From assembly GCA_020201015.1 (NCBI GenBank), contig JAIVHN010000209.1, positions 1 through 7,563 of the forward strand: a DNA stretch of 7,563 nucleotides. Direction: 5' to 3'. The translations under genes and the position numbers were made by a program. The notes under the pieces were generated by a model. The model was not told the DNA's origin and did no database searches. It saw only the letters and a program-made list of their open reading frames with translations. This document shows, piece by piece, positions 1 to 6,198 of the stretch. How positions within the stretch are numbered: position 1 is the first letter of the stretch; every line of letters begins with the position of its first letter. The stretch is from Spirochaeta sp. GTDB lineage: Bacteria > Spirochaetota > Spirochaetia > DSM-27196 > SLAA01.

Positions 1-1
1 C

Positions 2-1615
2 AGAATAGGGCTGGCCGACGCATACCTACCACAGGCCTTTGCAGATGAGCAAACGCGCGAGTTTTGTTTAGGGCTCTTGACCCCGGAAGGAAGCGCGGCA
101 GCACATAAGCATCGCAAACGAGCCCGGCGCACATCCTTGCTGCTGGAAGCCACCCCCGTGGGCCGTGCCAATATCTACAAGCGCACTGAGCATGAGTTGA
201 GAAAAAAAACCGGCGGACACTATCCGGCGCCTTTTGCCGCGCTGCGTGTTATCCGCAAAACACACAGAATGGGAATGCGAGCCGGACTAAAAGTAGAGCG
301 CTACGAGTTTGGCCGCCTGGCCCCCAAAGCAATTAGCAAGAATCTTATTCAGCTGTTTTTCACTTCCGAAGCCCTAAAACGTCATCCGATCACCCAAGGA
401 GAAGACCACCCACCAGAGATCGAACGTGCAGCAGTACTAGGCGCAGGGGTTATGGGCGGGCGCATCGCCTGGTTGTTTTCAAACAAGAGTATTCCGGTGG
501 TACTGCGGGATCTCAACTGGGATGCGGTTCAGCAGGGATGTAGTGCCGCCTATAGCGTTTACAAGGAAGTTGCCAAGCGTAAATCGCTTTCAGCACGCGA
601 GATCGACAACGCAATGCAGTTAATCACCGGAACAACGGATCCCGGCGCCCTCGGAGATCCCGATATCGTAATTGAGGCTGTGGTAGAAGACCTCGACATT
701 AAGAAAAAGGTGCTCAGCGAAACCGAGCAGCTTGTGGAGCAGAAGACGATACTGACCACGAACACCTCATCTTTGTCGGTTGCTGAAATGTCGGCCGCCC
801 TAAGCCGTCCCGACCGCTTTGCGGGTATGCACTTCTTTAATCCACCAAACCGCATGCCGTTAGTAGAATTGGTTCGCGGGCCGAAAACTTCGGATAACAC
901 ATTACGTAGCTTGGCCCTTCTTGCGCTACAACTTGGCAAAACGCCTATTGTTGTAAAGGACTGCCCGGGCTTTCTGGTTAATAGAGTACTCATGCCTTAC
1001 CTCACCGAGGCTGTAGCGCTCTTAGAGGAAGGGGCGGAACTGCGGCACGTGGACCGGATTTTCAAGCAGTTTGGCATGCCTATGGGGCCCTTTCTCCTGT
1101 TGGATGAAATTGGGATCGATGTAGGCAGCAAGGTCGCCGGAATACTTTCCGCGGCATACGGTGAGCGAATGCAGATGAGCGCATTCTTCGCGGGAGTCAC
1201 AGAACACCCAGATATGCTCGGCAAAAAAACGCAGGCTGGCTTTTACCTGCATGACGGGAAGAAGCGGCGCCCAAACCCGGCAATGCTGGATCTGCTTCCG
1301 CAGACAGCGGTAACGGGACCCAAGCTTGACGACGAGCAGCTCGAACTCCGCCCACTGCTACTTATGCTAAACGAGGCGGCACGCTGCATTGAGGAGGAGG
1401 TAGTCGAAAGTCCGGCATTTCTAGATATGGCCTTGATCATGGGGACCGGGTTCCCGGCCTTCCGTGGCGGCTTGCTAAAATGGGCCGATAGCTACGGCAT
1501 TGAAGCAATTCACACGACACTTACCGAGTACGCCGAAACGTTCGGCCGACGCTTTGCTCCGGCGCGGCTCATTGAGGAACTTGCAGCTAATCAGAGCGAC
1601 TTCTACAGTCTGTAA
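2..1615 (+). CDS. 3-hydroxyacyl-CoA dehydrogenase part of a FadB/FadJ-type bifunctional enzyme (5' end outside window)
   Basis: The protein should hydrate trans-2-enoyl-CoA and oxidise (S)-3-hydroxyacyl-CoA with NAD+ in cytoplasmic fatty-acid beta-oxidation. The frame is open from base 2, and the first residues (IGLADAYLP) look like the end of a crotonase domain. The TTG at 77 is therefore not a credible start and the gene begins upstream. About 537 residues are visible against roughly 700-730 in the family, so most of the hydratase half is missing. Counting from codon 77, a linker helix region is followed by the NAD-binding glycine motif GAGVMGG (122-128, bases 440-460). Next come NTSS (229-232), HFFNPPNRMPLVE with catalytic-type His252 and Glu264, and GFLVNR with Asn302. 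Two C-terminal HAD repeats follow (LLLDEIGIDV, then LMLNEAARC and GFPAFRGG). The tail resembles FadJ slightly more than FadB, but I do not assign either symbol. It ends in TAA, 32 nt from the convergent dehydrogenase stop. Confidence 0.93.
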   Translation, partial: RIGLADAYLPQAFADEQTREFCLGLLTPEGSAAAHKHRKRARRTSLLLEATPVGRANIYKRTEHELRKKTGGHYPAPFAALRVIRKTHRMGMRAGLKVERYEFGRLAPKAISKNLIQLFFTSEALKRHPITQGEDHPPEIERAAVLGAGVMGGRIAWLFSNKSIPVVLRDLNWDAVQQGCSAAYSVYKEVAKRKSLSAREIDNAMQLITGTTDPGALGDPDIVIEAVVEDLDIKKKVLSETEQLVEQKTILTTNTSSLSVAEMSAALSRPDRFAGMHFFNPPNRMPLVELVRGPKTSDNTLRSLALLALQLGKTPIVVKDCPGFLVNRVLMPYLTEAVALLEEGAELRHVDRIFKQFGMPMGPFLLLDEIGIDVGSKVAGILSAAYGERMQMSAFFAGVTEHPDMLGKKTQAGFYLHDGKKRRPNPAMLDLLPQTAVTGPKLDDEQLELRPLLLMLNEAARCIEEEVVESPAFLDMALIMGTGFPAFRGGLLKWADSYGIEAIHTTLTEYAETFGRRFAPARLIEELAANQSDFYSL

Positions 1616-1647
1616 AGCGGCTCGAATCAGTAAAGGGCGGCCCGACC

Positions 1648-3291
1648 TCAACGATCTATGCTGGCGTATACCTGCTGGTGAGCCTTTTCCAGTTTATCGG
1701 GACCAAAGTGACGTTCGCGTGTGTACACCTCGGTAGCCTCGGCCATGATGTAGGCTAGTAGTGCACGGTCTTCTTTGTTCAGTCCACCACGATCAGCCTT
1801 GGCGTGCAGAAAGGAACAGGCAGCAACAAGCTGAAACATTGCCAAACTCAACCGGGTGACTCGCCGCAAGTAGAACTCGTGTTCCGCTACTCGTTTCCCA
1901 TAGCGGGTCATACCCCGGGCAAGTTGTCGCCGAATTATCTTCTCTAAGGTGCAAGCTAAGTCTTTGGCCTTGTGCAACTCTTTGTGCTCGACAACCAATC
2001 CGTCCAACACCCGAGCTTTTCGAAGCTTGCGCGCAAAACTAAGCGCAGCAAGAGCGTTGCCCCCAAACTCCTTTGCATAGCCGCGCAGCAAGGTAAGAGG
2101 TGGATACATTGAATGAATCTCGCTGGTGCCCTCGAATATTGTCGTTACACGGAAGTCGCGCATACGCTTCTCATAAGGCTGGGTAGCAAGAAAGCCCGAA
2201 CCGCCGGCAGTCTGCAGTGCGTCGTACAGAGTATCCCAAGCTTGTGTCGTACCGTAGAGTTTGCAGTGACTACTCTCAATAGCCACATTTGCCAATGGGT
2301 CAGCCTCTAAGGCCTTGGCGGTGAAGTAGGTCATGCTTCGGGCAGCAAAGGCATGAACCTTGGCTTTAACAATTTTCTCCTGTATAAGCTCATACTCCTT
2401 AATAGGGCTGCCAAACTGATTGCGACTTGATGCACGGGCGTACATGTCCGCGAGTGACTGAAGCATAATGCCGGACGAGGCTGCCCCCAGGCCAAGCCTG
2501 CCGTAGTTCAGCACCGTCATAGCAATCTTGAACCCGTCCCCGTCCTCACCCAGACGATTTTCCACCGGCACCCGAACATCTTTGAACTGAACAGCCGTCG
2601 TCGAACTAATTTTGAGGCCCATCTTCGGCATGTCTTTGCCTATGTGCACCCCTTCCCAGTGAGTTTCTACAATGAAGGCCCCCATCCCCTTCCCAGGGTT
2701 CTCAGGGTCGGTTTGCGCAAATACCGTCAGACCCTGTGCGTAATTTCCGTTCGTGATGTAGGTTTTTCCGCCGTTGAGAATGTAGTGCGTTCCATCTTCC
2801 GAGAGCAGTGCTGTTGTGGAAATGTTCTGAGCATCCGAGCCAATTTTGGGCTCGGTTAGGGCGTAGCCAAACACCATCTCACCAGATGCCGCCAGCGGCA
2901 GATATTTAGCCTTCTGTTGTTCATTTGCAAAAAGGAGAATACCTTTCATTCCTATTGAAAGGTGAGCAAGTGGAATGAGGCACAAGGCCATGTCGTCACC
3001 TGCAATTGACTCAATAACCCGCAGATACTCGCTCAGACTAAAGCCCAGTCCACCGTACTCCACAGGAACGGTAATGCCGAAGAGCCCTATCTGCTTCAAT
3101 CCAGCCAGCACCTGCTCCGGCACACGCCCTTCGGCCTCAAGTTGTGCGGGGCTGTAGTTCGATGTTACCTCATTCAGACGAAAAACCAAGGACTGAACCT
3201 TGCCCTCGTCAACGGAATTGTAGTCCAAAAAGAACTGGTCTTTGCGTAACCGTCCGTGAAAAAGGTTTTCCAGAAAACCAGTATCACCCAT
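1648..3291 (-). CDS. acyl-CoA dehydrogenase, long VLCAD/ACAD9-like type
   Basis: This is an FAD-dependent alpha,beta-oxidation of acyl-CoA to trans-2-enoyl-CoA, the first step of beta-oxidation, with electrons passed to ETF or a similar acceptor. With the ATG at 3291 the protein has 547 residues. The N-terminal helical domain runs to about residue 140. The flavin/substrate motif ALTEPKIGSDAQN is at about 144-156; the family usually has TEPGAGSDA, so the KI pair is slightly unusual. SSTTAVQF (229-236) lies in the beta-domain. RNQFG (290-294), QTAGGSGF (360-367) and IFEGTSEI follow, with probable catalytic base Glu387. A further 140 or so helical residues make it longer than the usual 380-residue enzymes, as in VLCAD/ACAD9. 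A GTG at 3342 would add 17 residues (MAGVKCTVIG...), but that extension lies in a candidate promoter. The ATG has GAGGGGG five bases upstream, so I chose it. Chain-length preference cannot be read from the sequence. Confidence 0.93.
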   Translation of the reverse strand: MGDTGFLENLFHGRLRKDQFFLDYNSVDEGKVQSLVFRLNEVTSNYSPAQLEAEGRVPEQVLAGLKQIGLFGITVPVEYGGLGFSLSEYLRVIESIAGDDMALCLIPLAHLSIGMKGILLFANEQQKAKYLPLAASGEMVFGYALTEPKIGSDAQNISTTALLSEDGTHYILNGGKTYITNGNYAQGLTVFAQTDPENPGKGMGAFIVETHWEGVHIGKDMPKMGLKISSTTAVQFKDVRVPVENRLGEDGDGFKIAMTVLNYGRLGLGAASSGIMLQSLADMYARASSRNQFGSPIKEYELIQEKIVKAKVHAFAARSMTYFTAKALEADPLANVAIESSHCKLYGTTQAWDTLYDALQTAGGSGFLATQPYEKRMRDFRVTTIFEGTSEIHSMYPPLTLLRGYAKEFGGNALAALSFARKLRKARVLDGLVVEHKELHKAKDLACTLEKIIRRQLARGMTRYGKRVAEHEFYLRRVTRLSLAMFQLVAACSFLHAKADRGGLNKEDRALLAYIMAEATEVYTRERHFGPDKLEKAHQQVYASIDR

Positions 3292-3296
3292 CTGAG

Positions 3297-3303
3297 CCCC
3301 CTC
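3297..3303 (-). promoter_or_regulatory. ribosome binding site deciding the dehydrogenase start
   Basis: Reading the minus strand, GAGGGGG is followed by five bases and then ATG (3291-3289). No comparable purine-rich stretch precedes the in-frame GTG at 3342. This supports the shorter protein. Confidence 0.6.
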
Positions 3304-3326
3304 GTGTCGATTGCCGATCACGGTAC

Positions 3327-3355
3327 ACTTTACGCCCGCCACACCTGAAAGTCAA
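3327..3355 (-). promoter_or_regulatory. candidate sigma70-type promoter P1 of the acyl-CoA dehydrogenase gene
   Basis: On the minus strand TTGACT (3355-3350, five of six consensus bases) is separated by 17 bases from TAAAGT (3332-3327, four of six). Transcription would start near 3320, leaving a leader of about 29 nt before the ATG at 3291. The upstream GTG at 3342 would lie inside the spacer, which argues against it as a start. This is a consensus match by eye only. Confidence 0.42.
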
Positions 3356-3393
3356 AAATAATGTTTCTGCAGCGGGAGGGATACTTAACGGTG

Positions 3394-3414
3394 CTATCAG
3401 GAATTTCCTGATAG
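3394..3414. promoter_or_regulatory. perfect 10+1+10 palindrome, probable operator
   Basis: The arms CTATCAGGAA and TTCCTGATAG are exact reverse complements around one central T. If one A (3415) is skipped, GGTG (3390-3393) and CACC (3416-3419) extend the symmetry. No T-run follows on either strand, so this is not an intrinsic terminator. Its size suits a dimeric repressor such as a TetR-type regulator of fatty-acid genes, but the family is a guess. It sits about 100 bp upstream of the dehydrogenase ATG and over candidate promoter P2. Confidence 0.55.
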
Positions 3415-3437
3415 ACACCATACCGGTCTATAGTCAA
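3408..3437 (-). promoter_or_regulatory. candidate promoter P2 of the acyl-CoA dehydrogenase gene, overlapping a palindrome
   Basis: On the minus strand TTGACT (3437-3432) is followed after 18 bases by TATCAG (3413-3408, four of six). The -10 element falls inside the palindrome at 3394-3414, a position from which a bound repressor could block polymerase. The same TTTGACT core occurs in P1, so the two may be tandem promoters, or only one may be real. Confidence 0.3.
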
Positions 3438-3440
3438 AAT

Positions 3441-3538
3441 GGCATTCAGATAGCGGGTATAGGAGAGCGGACTCCGTTAAGACCTGTTATTCATCGTTTG
3501 CGCGTGCCTGTCGACCGGTTGGTCGGCAGGCTTTTTTA
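3441..3538 (+). ncRNA. candidate small structured RNA ending in an intrinsic terminator
   Basis: No plausible plus-strand protein gene leads into the strong plus-strand terminator at 3506-3537. Upstream, 3449-3458 can pair with 3482-3491 over ten positions, three of them G-U, and a small GGAG/CTCC hairpin (3462-3465 with 3472-3475) lies inside. G-U pairs become A-C mismatches on the other strand, so both folds favour a plus-strand RNA. A weak -10 match, TATAGT (3429-3434), would place the 5' end near 3441, but there is no good -35 element. The region would be transcribed divergently from the dehydrogenase gene and towards the end of the transporter operon. I recognise no known RNA family. It could also be a terminator guarding against antisense transcription. 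Confidence 0.3.
3506..3537 (+). terminator. strong plus-strand rho-independent terminator
   Basis: Bases 3506-3516 pair with 3521-3531 over 11 positions (one T-G wobble) around the loop GGTT, followed directly by six Ts (3532-3537). Read on the minus strand the hairpin has an A-C mismatch and no following T-run. It is therefore not a proper terminator for the transporter operon, whose last stop is 42 nt to the right of the T-run. Confidence 0.8.
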
Positions 3539-3578
3539 TGCCCCTACGCCCCTACAACCACTTAGTCAAAGCCACCGC

Positions 3579-4085
3579 TCAGTTACGCACACGAATAACT
3601 ACCAGCCGCGGCTGGTCACTGCCCTCACTCAGCTCTACAACATCTTCATGAATCTCAAGCCGATCAGCAGTCAGTTCTGAAACCCACACGCGAATTTCAT
3701 CACGAGGGGGTTCGGACTCATGCGTTATCTGCAGCGCACCGTCTGGGGTCCGAGTGTGCTCATCTGCAGGCCAGGGCAAACCGGGACCGTGTGCCCTATA
3801 TATCGTGTATAAGGGCTGCATCTGTCCGTCCGTGGTTACTTGGAATCCGCCGAAAACAGGTGACTTGCTAACGGAGTGAGTATAGTGCAACTCAAAGGTT
3901 TCACCCGGCACCACGTCCGTGGAGTAGTAGCGGGTGCTCTCCCTCCCGTCACGCACTTCAAGCCGCAGTGTAGCGGTAGTGCTGTTCACACACGCAGTGA
4001 AAGCTAAGCTTACAAGCAGTACCACCACCGCAGCGCACGCAGTGCGTCCAGATACCGGCCGCCCCACAGCGCCGCCCCATCTCAT
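3579..4085 (-). CDS. DUF1850 protein, probable lipoprotein linked to the TRAP transporter
   Basis: This is a small protein of unknown function from the DUF1850 family, whose genes commonly accompany TAXI-TRAP transporter genes. The 168-residue product starts with an arginine-bearing segment and a hydrophobic stretch (about 16-31), then LAFTAC. Cys32 could be lipid-modified; Phe at -3 departs from the E. coli lipobox but fits looser spirochaete ones. The family-like core is PGETFELHYTHSVSKSPV (60-77), followed by YRAHGPGLPW (96-105). The glutamate I expect a few residues after the HSV..(T/S)PV motif is glycine here (FGGF). The start is fixed by a 4-base ATGA overlap with the permease stop. No Shine-Dalgarno sequence is visible before it, which suggests translational coupling. 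An in-frame upstream start at 4157 would lie inside the permease gene and destroy the signal sequence layout. A periplasmic accessory role is an inference. Confidence 0.85.
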   Translation of the reverse strand: MRWGGAVGRPVSGRTACAAVVVLLVSLAFTACVNSTTATLRLEVRDGRESTRYYSTDVVPGETFELHYTHSVSKSPVFGGFQVTTDGQMQPLYTIYRAHGPGLPWPADEHTRTPDGALQITHESEPPRDEIRVWVSELTADRLEIHEDVVELSEGSDQPRLVVIRVRN

Positions 4086-6106
4086 ATAACCGGCACCGCG
4101 TCCGGCAATATGCGCTTGGCCTTGTGACGTTGGTACATGTAGATACCCACGAAGCAAACGAGACTAACAATATCTGAGGTAAGATTTGGCCACACCATTG
4201 CAACCGAGATTGCAAAGAGTATTGCCGTTTCCCACCACTCAAGCTTGACAATAAGCCACTGTTGAATCACGGCACTAAAACAATAGATTCCAAACAACGC
4301 GGTCAATCCAACAAGAAGCGCGCCGTACCAGGTAGTGTCTACCAAGAGAAACTCTGGATTATACACAAACATGAAAGGCAAAAAGAAGGCCCCAAGGTCA
4401 AACTTAAAGCCATAGAGTCCGGTTTTTATGGGGTCAGATCGCGCAATGGCTGCAGCCGCGTAAGCGGCAACACCAACCGGCGGTGTGTCGTCAGCAAGGA
4501 TAGCGTAATACAAAATAAAGAGGTGCACCGCCACAACTGGCAGCGTCGGCTCGACTGCAAGAATAGCCGGGGCGACCAAAGTCGCCATAACCGCATACTT
4601 AGCCGTGGTAGGCAGCCCCAGACCAAGGATGATCGACAGGAAAGCGGAGCCCAAAAGCATCAGAAATAGGCCTTGGTTCGCAAGAACTGAGAACAGTAGG
4701 GTCACACGCATTCCCATGCCGGTGAGCGTCACGACGCCCACGATTATGCCTGCACTCGCACAGGCAACTGCAATACCTGCCATACTCTTGGCGGCTGAGT
4801 CTAAACTGCCAATCAAGTCATTCCAGAACCCCTGGAGTTCTTCAAACAAGAGGGCTTGTAGCTGGCCATTACCTGACCTTGCCTCGTTATAAAGCCGAAT
4901 TACACGCTTAACCACGATGACGCCAATAGAGGTGAGAATAGCAAAGTATCCGGCGGCGTACGGCGTCATGCGAGCAATCATAAGGTAGTAGATGAGGACC
5001 CCAATTGGAATCCAGTAAAAAATACCTCTGAGAAATGTCGACCAGAACGGTGGAATCTGATCCTTCGGCATCGGCTTCATGCCAGTTTTGGCCGCCTGCA
5101 GGTGAACCATTCCTAAAAGTCCGACGTAACTAATGAGCGCCGGGAGCAATGCCGCTCCGGCAATTTGCCAGTAAGGAATCCCGGTGAACTCGGCCATGAT
5201 AAACGCAGCCGCGCCCATAACCGGAGGCAAAAACTGCCCGTTTGTAGAGGCTGCGGTCTCAACGCCACCGGCAACATCAGCATCAAAGCCTGTTTCTTTC
5301 ATCGTTGGAATAGTAATTGAACCCGTTACAACCGTATTTGCAACCGAGCTTCCGGCAATGCTGCCCATAAAGCCGCTGGCGAGGACGGAGGCTTTTGCTG
5401 GCCCTCCTCGGAAACGGCCTAAGAGTGAGAACGCAATCTTTACTATGTACAGCCCTGCCCCGGATGCTTGGAAAAAAGAACCAAACAACACAAAGGCAAA
5501 CACAAAAGTTGCAGAGACACCTATAGGAATTCCAAATATCCCGGAATTGGTTATATAAAGTTCATTGATCACCCGCGTTATTCTGTACCCGCCGTGACCA
5601 ATAAGCTCCGGCATATACTGTCCAACAAAGGGGTAAATGAGAAAAACGAACGCCACAGTCGGCAGAGGCAGGCCAAACGCGCGGTAGGCAGCTACAAGAA
5701 CCAACACAACCGCGAGACCGCCCATCCACAGATCGGTAACGGTAGGCGCACCAACGCGAGTAGCAATTTCCCGATAGTTGTAAAAAATGTAGAACATACT
5801 GAGAAAACCGATAACGGCCAGTACGATATCGTACCACGGAACCGTATCGTAGCTTTCAAGCTTTTTTCGATTATGCGGGAAATACAAAAAGCACAGTGCC
5901 AGTCCAAAAGACAGGTGCATGGACCGCTGCAAGACCGAAGTAAGCATGCCGAACCCAAGAGTATAGAAGTGAAAAAGCGACCACGCTATACCCACCAAAA
6001 AAATCAACAGGCCAATCTTTCCCCCAGGAGTACGTATCCGTCCCTCATCGCTCAGTTTGGACAGGTCGACTTCGTCCCCTTCCGTAACCACACTTTCAAT
6101 GCTCAC
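4082..6106 (-). CDS. TRAP transporter fused permease (4TM plus 12TM, DctQM-type)
   Basis: This inner-membrane secondary transporter subunit moves an organic acid, delivered by the binding protein, using an ion gradient. The 674 residues form about 15 or more hydrophobic segments after a roughly 30-residue polar N-terminus. The first four or five (about 31-160) correspond to the small DctQ-like part. The DctM-like part begins near 185. It carries GSIAGSSVANTVVTGSITIP (248-267) and GGVETAASTNGQFLPPVMGAA (280-300). It also has GLGLPTTAKYAVMATLVAPA (495-514) and LADDTPPVGVAAYAAAAIA (537-555), the paired motifs of this fused family. Two more membrane segments lie in the C-terminal 80 residues. The start is GTG (6106-6104), with AGGAG nine bases upstream. 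The gene follows the binding protein after a 92-nt gap containing a hairpin and overlaps the DUF1850 start by four bases. The substrate cannot be inferred from the permease. Confidence 0.95.
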   Translation of the reverse strand: MSIESVVTEGDEVDLSKLSDEGRIRTPGGKIGLLIFLVGIAWSLFHFYTLGFGMLTSVLQRSMHLSFGLALCFLYFPHNRKKLESYDTVPWYDIVLAVIGFLSMFYIFYNYREIATRVGAPTVTDLWMGGLAVVLVLVAAYRAFGLPLPTVAFVFLIYPFVGQYMPELIGHGGYRITRVINELYITNSGIFGIPIGVSATFVFAFVLFGSFFQASGAGLYIVKIAFSLLGRFRGGPAKASVLASGFMGSIAGSSVANTVVTGSITIPTMKETGFDADVAGGVETAASTNGQFLPPVMGAAAFIMAEFTGIPYWQIAGAALLPALISYVGLLGMVHLQAAKTGMKPMPKDQIPPFWSTFLRGIFYWIPIGVLIYYLMIARMTPYAAGYFAILTSIGVIVVKRVIRLYNEARSGNGQLQALLFEELQGFWNDLIGSLDSAAKSMAGIAVACASAGIIVGVVTLTGMGMRVTLLFSVLANQGLFLMLLGSAFLSIILGLGLPTTAKYAVMATLVAPAILAVEPTLPVVAVHLFILYYAILADDTPPVGVAAYAAAAIARSDPIKTGLYGFKFDLGAFFLPFMFVYNPEFLLVDTTWYGALLVGLTALFGIYCFSAVIQQWLIVKLEWWETAILFAISVAMVWPNLTSDIVSLVCFVGIYMYQRHKAKRILPDAVPVI

Positions 6107-6115
6107 GGGTGCGTG

Positions 6116-6120
6116 CTCCT
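6116..6120 (-). promoter_or_regulatory. ribosome binding site of the permease gene
   Basis: AGGAG on the minus strand lies nine bases before the GTG start at 6106. It directly follows the U-rich end of the intercistronic hairpin, so ribosome loading and hairpin folding are close neighbours. It supports the GTG as start; no in-frame ATG is nearby. Confidence 0.6.
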
Positions 6121-6130
6121 TTTTTGGTGA

Positions 6131-6167
6131 AGAAATAAAAAGGTACGGGACATTGTGCCCCGCACCT
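6131..6167 (-). terminator. intercistronic hairpin with U-run (partial terminator/attenuator)
   Basis: On the minus strand AGGTGCGGG (6167-6159) pairs with CCCGTACCT (6149-6141) over nine positions, one of them G-U, around a nine-base loop, followed by TTTTATTTC. It lies 31 nt after the binding-protein stop and before the permease Shine-Dalgarno. The wobble is G-U only on the minus strand, which fits a leftward transcript. In binding-protein-dependent transporters such hairpins commonly keep binding protein in excess, either by partial termination or by protecting the upstream mRNA from 3' decay. Confidence 0.6.
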
Positions 6168-6198
6168 ACCTAAGATGTGTTGTAGCGGACGAGGCTGC

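Noticed and set aside
77..79. TTG as start of the hydroxyacyl-CoA dehydrogenase
   Set aside because: The frame stays open to the left edge and the preceding residues fit the end of a crotonase domain, so the protein begins outside the window.
1616..1647. Possible bidirectional terminator between the convergent genes
   Set aside because: The 32-nt gap shows no stem of useful length or T-run on either strand.
3361..3411. 15-codon plus-strand open frame starting ATGTTTCTG
   Set aside because: No ribosome site, too short to support, and it overlaps the operator-like palindrome.
3447..3500. tRNA-like look of the segment containing AGCGGGTA and CTCCGTTAAG
   Set aside because: No seven-base anticodon loop on a five-pair stem, no T-loop GTTCRA sequence and no acceptor stem could be assembled.
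3541..3556. Tandem CCCCTAC repeat
   Set aside because: Only two copies of seven bases; too short to be meaningful.
3144..3680. 178-codon plus-strand open frame across the intergenic region
   Set aside because: It runs antisense into two real genes, crosses the strong terminator at 3506-3537, has no family resemblance, and is low-complexity in charge and proline content.
4262..6130. Several plus-strand frames of 95-220 codons opposite the permease
   Set aside because: They are complements of hydrophobic codons of the permease, rich in Lys, Arg, Asn and Ser, with no recognisable domain or ribosome site.
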